Source: Branchiostoma floridae (taxonomy: Eukaryota > Chordata > Leptocardii > Amphioxiformes > Branchiostomatidae). Taken from it: a DNA stretch of 64,000 bases. The stretch is taken from assembly GCF_000003815.2 (NCBI RefSeq), contig NC_049993.1:7873762-7937761 (forward strand), written 5' to 3'. The translations under genes and the position numbers were made by a program. The notes below the pieces were generated by a model that saw only the letters and a program-made list of their open reading frames with translations, searched no databases and was not told where the DNA came from. Below are positions 28,105-40,600 of this stretch, in pieces. How positions within the stretch are numbered: position 1 is the stretch's first letter; the number at the start of each line of letters is the position of its first letter.

Positions 28105-31100
28105 ATGAAGGTTGTGGAGTTGAGAGCTAAGATGAGCATCGAATCTTGCCGGAGACGTTTAGCCAGGGTAAGATGTATACGGGACTGTGTTACCAGCTTT
28201 AAGGATGGTTTATCTCTCCCAGAACCCCTGTGCTACGTCCCGGAGGAGGTATTGTACGGCAAAGCGGGCGAGGGGAAGACAGGGACCGTGCAAGTCACCG
28301 TGTACTCCCGGCCCTCGCTGAGGGGGAGGGGCGGAAAAGTTGGAGAAATTCCCTGCGGAAATGATACTCGTATTGGAGCGTCAGGAGCCGAGCTGAGCAA
28401 TCGGGATGGGGAGTGGATCAAACTGAGACAGGTAACACTCTTCCCCGCTATCTCACAAACACATATGGTGTCTGGAATGTGTGAAATTTCGCGTTACAAA
28501 ATGATGTAGGTGAAACTTCCGGGTTTCGTCACCCCAAGGCTAGATCTATGTTATTTTGGGATACAGCAGTGGTTGAAGGTACTTTGTCCTGTATTGTTGA
28601 TCTTCATCGATTAGATTGTATTGAATCCCAGCCGACCCTGCACAATGTCACAGTCATGGCAGAACAAGCCCACTGCCTCCTCAAAGCAATAGCATAACTT
28701 GGTGAAAACAGGGAGGTTTAGAATGACGTCATCGGCGAAACTGAAATTCCAGAAACATGATTTTGATTTTGATTGTCACGTGACTCACGTCCATATAAAA
28801 CCTCCGTGTTTTCATATCGACATCATTAAATGGTGATGTAAAAAGTAAAAGACATCACTTTTGAGTTCTTGATCACTGTTGGCTTTTGTTGTTGTTCTCT
28901 TATCTTGCATAATCCCAGCAAAATCAAAGTACATGACATGTTTATTAAAGATATGGTATGGTATAGAAGAATACATATGTAAATATATTTTTGATGTCAT
29001 TAGATCAAGAAATGTACAGGTAATTGAGCCAAGCAACAAGACTGATACAAGTACTAATAGATTTACTAACAAGCAATGTGACTTTGTTGTTGATATTTCT
29101 ATTGCAGCCTGGTGGTATTTATTCTTATCCATGAAATGTTATTTTTTCTTTGGTTCTCCTTTTTTCAGCCTGCCCTGGAGCAGTTTTTCCCAGGGAAGAA
29201 TGTGACAGAAGGCTGGGTGCTGCTCCACCCGGCCCTGTCTAGTTCAGATGAAACACCGACGCTCACACGGATCCCTCAGGAGGAGGACAAGAGCAAAAGC
29301 AGCACCTACAAAGAGCTATTTGGAACCAGCCCTCCTACTCTGTCCAGGTAGCCATCTCACTTCTACAAATTCACAAGGTTCTAAAGGTGTTTGAACCCCA
29401 GCCCTAGCCCCTTTTTATTTGGGGTATTTCAAAATCAAAAAAGAAAGAAAACTAGACAAGAGGTTTTTTCACCGTTTTCATTTTTTTTTATAACATTTCA
29501 AAGAACTTAACGGAGTTCGGAACCCCAGTACATGCTTGTTACTAGTAAAGGTTGCAGTATTTCAGAAGTTGTTTTTTTTAGAAATCTTTCAGCTGTGGCC
29601 ATAACAAACAAGTGTCCCTTCCTCCCTGCCACAGTCAAGTTATGAAACTGCTTCTTGCAAGAAACCTAGTGACAATCAGAGACAGGACTTGAAGTGTAGA
29701 ACCAAAGCCTACTTAAGTATTGTATAGCTCCATTCTGTCAAGTAAAACCAGCATAGAAAAAAAAATTGTTTCCCTTGCATTTGCAGATGGGATTATTTGA
29801 GATAATTGCAGGATGTTTTACCCAGGATGCAGAGAACCTGGGTTCAAATCTTGTCCTGCTACCAATCTTGTACCATTGGAAAAGGCAATTAACACAACTT
29901 CCCTCACCTGACTTAGGTGGGGAACAACCACTGCACCTACAGCCTCAAAAAGGCTATGGGACTACCTTTACCTTTACCTTTTTATTTTCAGATGGGAGGA
30001 TGTAGTCGAGCAGGTGTACGCCCTGAAGCTGGGTCAGGTCAGTAAGGTGGCGCCATGTGACGAGGAGGCAGTAGACGCCCTCAGGTCCCCGCCCACCAAC
30101 TGGACGTTGGAGTACGATGAAGAGCTCTCGCGGTTCCTATTTGAGAACGGGGACCATGAGAACGAGAGTCTCGGCAGTGTGAAGCAGTATGTGGAGTCAC
30201 TGGAGGTTTCCTCTTACAGAGTAAGCTTTGGTTACTACAAGGACTTAGGTGCATTCTGCTTTTGGTTAAGGCAGCCGCCTTCAGTATGATGAAAATTATG
30301 CTGCCTATAAAGGAAGAGTCTATTGCAAGGTTGGGTGTGGACAAAATATGGAATGTTGTAACAGGGAGGGAGGGATGTGTGGGGAGGAAACTATTTGTAA
30401 GGTAAATGTAAAGTTGTCATGTAGAGTGGGACTGAGAGCTACTTGTGCTGGTAGGCTGTTCACTCTTTAGCCGTTAGAGAATGTTTTCGGTACCTGGTTT
30501 TATTTCGTTTTTGAGGCTACCAACTTCAATTTGCTGAAGACTTTTGTAGCCCATATAGGAAAGTCTTGTAAAGTGCCTTTCCCAAGGGCACAAGATCGGT
30601 GACACGGCGGGGTTTGAACTCAGGACCTTCTGGACCTGAGTCAAACGTGCTGCCAATTGCGCCACGCGGTCCCACATGGTTCGGCAAGTGAACATCTGGT
30701 AGCAAGCTGAGTTTGTATGTCTGATACTCCTGGACGGTTCACTGCATTCATAAGTTTCTTAGTATGTTCGATCACAAGGCTTTGTGAAAAAAAAACAAGA
30801 CTTCTGCACTTGACGGGTTGAAGAAATAGATGCATATGTACAAGAAATTCAAGAGCACAAATGAACCCCCCAAAATGCTCCAAAAATTGACCATTAGATT
30901 TTCATAACAAGCAAAAAATCTTCAAAAGGGATCTCAAGCCTTTTGGTCTGTGCTCCAGACATAAACTTGCATGTAAAAGAACCCAACACACTTGAGTAGG
31001 GGCGAGCCAGTGTGCTGGGCCAAAAAACACGAGTGGTTGCACTACACTAGTCTCCAAGCAGACCCTACGGTGCCTTAGAGATTGTATCAAAGATGGCCAA

Positions 31101-31659
31101 GGAGTATTGCCGGCTTTCTCCTTTTGGCCGGCAATACTCCTTGGCCAGCTTTGATACTATCTCTAAGGCACCGCAGGGTCTGCTTGGAGACTACACTACA
31201 CAATCAGCTACAAAAATAGCATTGTGCTTGGAGGACAACCTGTTGAACTTTTACTTCCCTTGCTTGTCCAGGATGAGGATAACTCGGACTGTCTGACAGA
31301 CGGAGACACAGAGACGTATTGGGAGAGTGATGGCAGTCAGGGGCAGCACTGGATCAGACTCAAGATGAAGAGGAGCACCATCGTCAAGTATGTCATGGAA
31401 CTCAAGTTTTTGTCATCCAGTAGTGTGATGTTCTTTCTTAGAATTTGGGTTTTCCAAAGACCTCTTCCTGTCCTGCTTACATTGTACCTCTTGGCATGAT
31501 TTGACCTTATGTTAAATGTTATTAGTGTGATGTTCTTTCTTAGAATCAGGGTTACCCAATATTTTTTTCCCATTATCACAGCAAACCCATGCTTACCTCT
31601 TGGCATAATTATATTTCAGCCATACATAGTATGGTGAAATATATTGTATTCGTAATGTT

Positions 31660-31690
<31 letters not shown>

Positions 31691-34600
31691 CCTGTCAAAT
31701 CTTCAAAGTGATTCATCTCCGCCGTTCCTGGACCGAATGACCTGAAATTCGGCACAGGGGTAGAATGAGCCAATACCTTGATACTTTTTTCCCATTTTTT
31801 TCATATCTGCCTCTAAAATGATTTTATTGAGATTTTTTGGTCAATTTTAGACCAAAACTGTATATTTTGGCCCCTGTACCCTGGTATTACAACCAAATGA
31901 GCTGAAATTTGACAGAGATGTGCCTTGATAATGCCCCCATATAAATTCGATAACACTTTTGGTGTACAGTACAACAAAATGCTTATTTTTGCGATTTTTT
32001 TACCAATTTTTGACCAAAAAGGACACTTTTGGCCCCTGTACCCTGGTATTGCAACCGAATGAGCTGAAATTTGACACAGATGTGCCTTGATAATGCCCTC
32101 ATATAAATTCAATAACACTTTTGGTGTACAGTGTAACAAAATGCTTATTTTTGCGATTTTTGGCCAACTTTTGACCAAAAAAAGGACACTTTTGGCCCCT
32201 GTACCCTGGTAGTACAATTAAATGACCTGAAATTTGGTATAGATAGGCATTAGATACTTGGTAACAAGATTCAAGTAAAATTTTTGACATTAACAACTTT
32301 AAAATGATTAATTTTGGCACTTTTCTGAGGGGAAATTTGTTTTCTTTTGGCCTCCTGACTTGACCTTCCGTGACCCCGCACAGAGCCACACCTGTGCGCG
32401 TCAGCCAGAGAGTTAATTGAATCAAAGACCTAGCCAATCAGCGAAGAGGAGGCCAAAGGCTAATTAATATTCATAAGTGGGCCTCATGATCCCGTATATA
32501 GCAGTGTTCCCGCCAGGGGGAGCGAAGCCCGCCTAAGGCTCTCGCATTTTAGACTATTCAGAAGGCTTTATATTGTATCAGTTCTTAGGGGCATATCTAT
32601 GATAATCGCAGCAGTCACTTAACTTCTCTTCAGGAGTTTAGCGTAACACTATTTCAGGTCAAACCGTCAAAGGCAACTAAAAACAAACTTTAACAAACGC
32701 TCCTACAGTACCTGCACCTGCTTGATACCTATTAAATCGTATGCCCTACTTGAATAAAAAAAGTTCACTGCAATAATAAATGTACCCACATCACAAGGAG
32801 CTTATACTTTTTTAAACTTACACCTATCTATCGTACTGAAAATTGTTAATGACATTACATGAAGTCATTCAACAATTTTCAGTCATGATGAAAATTTTCT
32901 GAATGGAAGGTGTGATTATTGTCATTTTCTGAAAAATAGAAGCAAGCTCTGTTTTTACCTGGAATCAATTCACAATACCAGTCCACTTTGGGGGATAATG
33001 TACTGTTAAGAGGATGTTCCATTTTTGCGCAGGGGTGATTTGGAACAGTCCAATGTTGCGTGGGAAGGGGTATGGCTGAAATATGCTGTATTTGCTCTTA
33101 AGCAAATGTCGGCCTTTCTAGTTTGATCTTATGTTGCATTGACAATTTGTGTCCAGAAAACCCTATTTAGAATCTGTAATTGAGCAGTTTCCCAGCCAAA
33201 AGAAGTTGAAGAGTCATTTAAGAATGATTCACAACTGGAACCTCCATTCACATTAATCCGCCACTTTGAAAAACAGTGGGTTCGAGAGAACTGTAGTGCA
33301 TGCAGCACACCCCAGGTATGCACAGTTTCAATATACAGTGCATTATTCCCGGGAATGTTGGTTGAGATCTATATCTTTTCAAGGTGGCAGAATTATGTAC
33401 CTTGGCGGAATTATGTAAGTAGTAACCAAATTTATCTCCTTTTGTTCTGTAGAAAGTTGATGATTGGTGTAGAAGCCTCTGACGACAACTACACTCCGAA
33501 CCGTATAGTTGTGATGGGAGGGGAGCTGGACTCCATGGTCAAACTCAATGACATTAGTGTGAATGAGTAAGTGATTATTCTGTTACTAGTAAGAATTCTC
33601 TCTATTTTTACTTAATATGCTATCTTGTAAGTAATACTTTGTGTTGTTTTGAGTTTAGCTTCAATTCACAATTAGCTTTACAATTTAACATTACATAATA
33701 GCTATTTTTCCTGTGGTTGTCCATAATATATGTATAATTGTACAAAACAGCATATGACACAAAGGAATAATAACATAATCAGACTGAACATGTAGTAATG
33801 ATGTACAAAGATTCATGAAAGAGAAACCAAAGATAAGTATACATGATGCCCCTTCACCATCAGTTAGCTATGGAGGCCACTTCTGAATTTTTTTGCCAAA
33901 GTTGGAGTGTTTTGCTGAAGGGTGGTTGTGTGTCATACTGTTTATAAAGACAGAGATAGAGGTTATGAGTTCATATATCTATATGTTGCTACCTACCTCT
34001 TAGAAAATGTGTGTACACTTTCGTCTGAAGACCAAGTGATGCTAATTCATGCAGAAAAAAAGATGAATAATGATTAGCCTGCCACCTAACTAGTGTGTGA
34101 TGTGATGCCTGTAGGCAACAGACAAGACGTGACTCATGTTCTGAGTCATACTCATGCAGGCCTTGTGGTATCTACTTGCCATACGGTAGAGAATTGCGAG
34201 AAAGTTTTTAAAATTTAGACTTGTGTATTGAAGATTTGGTAGGATTTTTTCTCATCTCTCTTGCAATAGCACTAGTAATGAACAGTGAGTGTATGAAGTT
34301 ATAGTTTGATAGAAGTACTGAGTGTGCTGAGATCAGTAAAATCACTGCTTCGGGCAGGAACACAACAGGTCACATGGAAGTGATGACCTCTGACCTGTTA
34401 ATGATAGACAACAAGATGGTGGCATTTAGACAAGGTTGACAGAAACATGTAGTCATGCCTTAAGCATTTTGATGAACCTACCGCACTTTTACTGATAACG
34501 ATTGATTGATTTCTCACACACGTAGGCGTACGTCTCCTGTAGAGTGGACCTTGGTGTGTGTAAAACCAATTACCAATAGTTATGTAGCTTATTTCTTACA

Positions 34601-37600
34601 GTATGGAATCAGTGTACTGGTTGTTAAATTGAAATTGTTAGCCTGATTCTTAGCTATTACTGCTCAGAATTACAACCTACCATTTGCAGACAAAGTTTAA
34701 GATGCAGTTAACACATTATGATTATCGTAATTAACTTGCAATTTTAAAGGCTAGAAAAAGTCAGACTCATTTGCTAAATAGTACCATACATGCACATTGA
34801 TTCTTAAGTATAAGATATAGAGATATATTGTATAGGCTTCTTTTATTTCAAATACTTTCCTTGTGTATTTCAGTGGTTTTAGTGGAGACCTGACTGTCCT
34901 GGAGAATATGACTCAACACTATCCTTACATTGAAATTAGAATCAAAGATTGCAAAGGTATTTAAGTTTACATTGTCTTGTGTACCAAGTGCCCAAACCAC
35001 TCAGTGAACACTTTGAAATGCTTTTCTTGACTGAAAGTTTGAAATTTTGTATTGAAAATTAGGCATCTTCAATTAAAAAGTTACAGAATTTATCACTTGC
35101 TTTGTAATTGTCATGCAAATTCTTTATAAAAACAAGAATATACAACTAAAATGATTGATTCCCAAACCATTGATATCAAATTTATTGCTTAGGAACAAGG
35201 CAAATTAGCTTGATAGCATCATGTTTTTCAATGAGAGAAGTGTTTTTAGGTAACGAAAACTTTTGAATATCAGTCTGCAAACAAGGCCTTAAAGTATTAT
35301 CAGGAAAGCTTTCCTTGACTTCCTTATTTTCACAGTTGTTTTTTATGATAATGACATAGGTCTAAGTTTGTTTTATTTGCTTTTCCAAAGTGGGCTTGAC
35401 CAAACATGTTTATTCTGATTCTGAATACACAGATGACGGAATAGACACCAGAATACACGGGCTGAAGATCAAGTCCAGCCAGGACCGAGACCTGGGCCTG
35501 AACCGCGACTTCTTCACCCCGGACAAACTTGTCAGGTACCCCCGACTGGAGACGGTGGACCCCGAAAAACTCTACAGGAGATCCCTGGCTCTATATAGGT
35601 CAGACAGGCAACAGTACTAGTATCCACTTTTAGGAATTCGGGATTCTTTGTCAGGAATTGTATATCTTTATTAGACTGGTCAGGTACCCCCGACTGGAGA
35701 CGGTGGACCCCGAAAAACTCTACAGGAGATCCCTGGCTCTATATACTTGTAGGTCAGACAGACGTACATGTACACTTTCAGGAACTTTATAAGCTTTTTT
35801 TATTAGGAATCATGTATCTTTAGTAGGAATTTTGTAAGCTTTTATTTAGATTCGAAAGGAGTACATTGATTTGATTTCATTATTTGGATTGCAACAACAC
35901 AATACACGTGAGACATAGGCAGCCATTGCTAAGTGTGGTGACACATGACAAAACATGTAGCATAACATATATATATGTACTGTATAACCTACGAAACAGA
36001 AACAAAATCAAAGTACTATGTAACATTGTCGTGAAAAGTTTTGTAGTCTGTTTCTTTAGTATTTTATACATCCGTATGGCATTTTCTGATTCATTTTTTT
36101 GTGTGTTTTCTTGTCAGATTCGTGAGTCTCCTGGACAGTGTGATGCACTACATGGTACCCAAGTGGGAATTTTCTCTGGGATCTCTCAACTGTCTAGAGG
36201 TGAGATTTATTCTTCAATTCTCCTAGGCTTACATAAATTTTCTTTTGTATTTAGGTTGACATTGTATCTGTCAAATATTATTTTGTTGTGACCTGTACTT
36301 AACCCACTGGATACATATGTACCATAAAGGTGTTCATTCATTTATTCAATGATTGAATGTCTGTTAAAACTGCACAAAAAATGTTCATTTTACCAGTGAC
36401 AGGTGTTTAGTGTAGTAGAACCAGCTGCTGCTGTGCCCTTTGCCAGCAAAGCTAGTGTGTCATGCCAAAGGGTGGTTTTACTGGCTATATAGATACAGAT
36501 ACATTGATGGACAAGATTACCTTTGACCTTGAATTAGGAGGTGAAACAGCTGCTGCCCCTGTCCAAGAAGAGGATGGGCCTGATCGAGATGTGCCTGAAG
36601 GAGTCGGAGTCCCCCAGGCCCAGCTCCATGCCTAAACTGTACATCAACAGGCGCACCGCCACGGAACACAGGACGGACCCCACCAAGGACCCCGAGTGCA
36701 AGCACGCCATCTTTACACAGGTCAGTCAAATCTCGGACTGAAGACTAAGCATGAAGCTTTTTCGTTAGCTAGTAGTAGTGCAATGCGGCTTTGCTATGGG
36801 TGGCGTATTTTAGCCAGGCACACCAGGTCCCCCTCACTCTTCTCAATAAGTGTGATGGGCTCTTTCACGTGCAGATCTTTGATTGAGACTTGAGGCTTAT
36901 GTCTGAAGCTCCCTCATGCACAAGGAGGATGGCTTTATATCACCATCCGAAATGCAGAATATTGTGTGATGCTATATGGATTTTATTCTTGAACAGGTCA
37001 AACAGAAAGCTATAAATATCAGGAAAGTGTATCTATGGTCAGAGTTGTCGGAAACTTGGCTGTTATATTTGGTATCTTGTCATGCTTTTTTAAAAGTACT
37101 TTAAAGACATGTATGTGTGACATGAAGATGAATTGATTTGGAAGTCTAAAGTTATTAAGATCTCATTTACTATTTCAGATCTATGAAGGTCTAAAGCCAA
37201 GGGATAAGTATGAGAAGCCGTTAAACTACAGGTGAGAAAAAATTTGTATGCACCACAATCAAAGATATGCAATGGTGAATTTTTGTGTTATCATAATAAT
37301 TAACAATGAACTTAATTAGCATTATAAAAATTAAGATGGTTGATAAATCATTGATGGTGTGGTTGATTGCTGTTAGTAATTATGTTTTGTCGTTGTACAT
37401 AGATGGCCGTCAAAGTATGACCAGTGGTGGGAATGTAAGTTTTTGTCAGAAGGCATCATTGACCAAGGTAAGGGTCATTCCTCAATCATCTTTAGTGAAG
37501 TTCCACTGCAACATTTTTTTTTGTTTCTAATATTAAGTTCCAAGTAAAAACTGAAAGTAACAATAGAAGTAATAGCATTAATTTTGGTAAGCATGATTTC

Positions 37601-40600
37601 AACTTATTCCTATACAAATTGACCACCATATCTTTATGATCTTTGTTTTGACGTTGACTAACTTTGCTGGAATGAGGGACACCTCACTTATCACTGATAT
37701 GATTTTTGATGGCCTTTTAGAATGAGCTTTGTACTTGTACGTTTTACACGTCGTGTAGTACTGGAGTATATAGTAGAATTGTTGTTCTTTTTATAACATT
37801 ATTGTGTTGTACCCCTGCTAGGAGGTGGGTTCAGGGACAGTCTGTCTGACCTGGCAGCAGAGCTGTGTCCATGCTCAGCAGACGCACCTGTAGCCCTGCC
37901 CTTCTTTGTCAGGTCTCCCAACCAGGTAGACAGAGTCCTTTAAACATGACTAGATAGGTTCATTTGTCTCATTGACTCCCTTCCGTGCATACACTGGATC
38001 AACATTGCATTGTCAAAGACAATCAATGTCTACATTTTGTAAAAGTCTTTACTGTGTATATCAGCAACATACATCTAAATGCTCTTGTCATGTAGAGAGT
38101 TTTACTTTGTGTGCATTTTATGTGTATTCTGTGTTTTGTAGTCATGAATAATTCTTTTTCTCCACAAAGCAGTTTTAGTTGCCCAATTTTGTGTAAAATG
38201 AACTCTAATTTAGAACCACAACTTTTATAGTCTTCCGCTATGTTTCTTGAAAGAAGATTGACATGAATTTGAACATCATAACTTTCATTCAGTAACGCTG
38301 CTAACATGTCAAGAGAGATGCAGCCTACAAAACATTCATGTGACAAGGAGAATTATATGGTTGTTAAGGTAAGACTATTCATACCCTTTCTTGCTGTTCC
38401 CACCCCCAGGTTGAGGACACCTCTAACGTGAACAGAGACGTGTATGTGCCCAACCCCTCCTGTACAGAGTTCGCTAAGTATGAGTGGATCGGCATGCTGA
38501 TGGGGGCTTGTCTCAGGGGCAAGGAGAACTTGGTAGGTTTTTTGTGTCTTGTGTTATGTAGAATGCAGTTCATCCTCTGAGAGGTAACACTGGTGTCTCT
38601 ACAAGTACCCATTGACCATGACAGAGCGAAGTTAACTTCATCTTTGATGTTGGAAGTCATTCTGAGTTTAATAATTTCCAACACAAAAAAAAAATCAAAA
38701 TTTTCCACTGCTCATGTGCTATCTACATAATGTGACGTCACAGAAGCAGGGAATTGCCCATTCCTTGACAAAGACTGGAGTCAATCAGTCAAAAATTTTG
38801 GTAAGTCCAATTTTTGGTTGGAAATTACAGTTTAACCTTATTCAGCCAGAGTGAAGTTCATCTTCCTGAAGTTCTGCATCCTCCTCAAATACATGCTCAT
38901 CAAGTGTCAATAGACCACACCTGTTGATTTTCTTGGTTCTTGAATATTTGAAAAAAGAATAGAGCAAGAGAACAAAAAGAAAAACTGAGGACAGGGAGGA
39001 AAATGTTGATCTGACTATCCATCCCATCCATGCAGGTGTTGGACCTACCTGCTTTCACCTGGAAGCGGTTGGTGGGCGAGAAAGTCACCTGGGCACAGGA
39101 TTACATCAGTGTGGATTCATCAGAGGTAGGAACTCTTTTTGTTGGATAGCATAAGAAAGCCAACACCAGAAAATTATAAGACATTGGAACTAGAAAAAAG
39201 GTGTACAAAAATGTTTTGAAAGCTTTGTCAGCTTCTCTACAATATGAGGCTCGTCTAAAAAGTTTAGCATATGTATGCAGCAACCAACCAAATGCTAAAG
39301 ATAATATTATGAAGAATGCCTTGCTTAAGGAAGAAGACATTTAATCAATACTCTGAAATTGATGTACTTGAAACCCCAAAACTGTATGAAAACCTGTTAT
39401 TGTCTTGAGTTTTTCCAATGATTGCATTTTTTGATTCTTTCTTTATTCCAGGTAAAGCTACTGGAGTCCATAGAATCCATCAGTTTAGACAAGACGTCGT
39501 TCGATCAGAACTTTGGAGTAGAGCTGACATGGACCACGGTCATCAGCAACGGTCAAACCGTATCGCTGAAGCCTCTGGGGGAGGACACAGCTGTGGGTTA
39601 CGAGGAGCGACACGAGTACTGTCGTCTGGTGCGGGAGACGCGTATGGCGGAGAGTACAGAACAGGTAAGGAGAACAGGTGTCTTCATAAAAGGCGGTGTC
39701 TTATTTCAAAACATAGTTGAGCCAGAGTGTCAGTTTGCTGGAAGAACAAGAAAAGGTTTTGTGCACATGATTGACTGTGTATTTATGGTAGCTCAGAATA
39801 TTCATGATACTATTTATGACTTATAGAATAATTGTTGTAGTTCCTACTTCATTTGTCACTTCCACACCATATGGTATGTAAGGCCATGACCATCTGTTTC
39901 CGTAGCCCTTAGTCCGCACAACTTTGCAATCACAGATAGTAGTACAGTTTTTTGTTTCTGTAAGTTTTCAGTGCTACTTTTTTTATACATGTCGAAAACA
40001 ACCTGCATTTATTACCTCCATGAAATATTCATTATTTACTTAATCTTTTGTAGGTTTTGCAATTTTGCCATTATTCATCACATAGAATAAACACATGCAT
40101 GTATGAAATAATGTTGTAACAGGAGAACGCCATGAGACTAGGCCTGTTGAAGGTGTTATAACAGGCAGTAGTAACCTAATCATTTTACATGTATGATTAG
40201 TCCTTATAAACACGTATGAATGTTGTAACAGGAGAACGCCATGAGACTAGGCCTGCTGAAGGTGGTATAACAGGCAGTACTATCCATGTATTACCAGTCC
40301 TGACGTGCATGTACAATGTATGAATGTTATAACAGGAGAACGCCATGAGACTAGGCCTGCTGAAGGTGGTACCCCAGGCAGTCCTGGACCTGCTGACGTG
40401 GCAGGAGCTGGAACACAGGGTCTGCGGAAACCCAGAAATCAGTATTGAAGCTCTCAGGAAGACAAGTAAGGACATAGTCTTAACTTGTGTAGGCTACAAG
40501 TTGTTGTAAGACTATCCTCCTTTGCAGACTTTGAGCAGGGCTGGCAGGGCGAAACTCCCTTCCATGGCAAACTACTGTTCTAGGCAAACTCCCTTTCCTG

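Noticed and set aside
30600-30675. Possible tRNA-Arg gene on the minus strand
   Set aside because: A and B boxes are present but the acceptor and anticodon stems do not pair properly, and SINE core sequence follows; called a SINE.
31813-32437. Two long minus-strand frames with repeating peptides (IPGYRGQK)
   Set aside because: They are translations of the 163-bp tandem repeat; the periodicity is DNA-level and crosses no splice signals.
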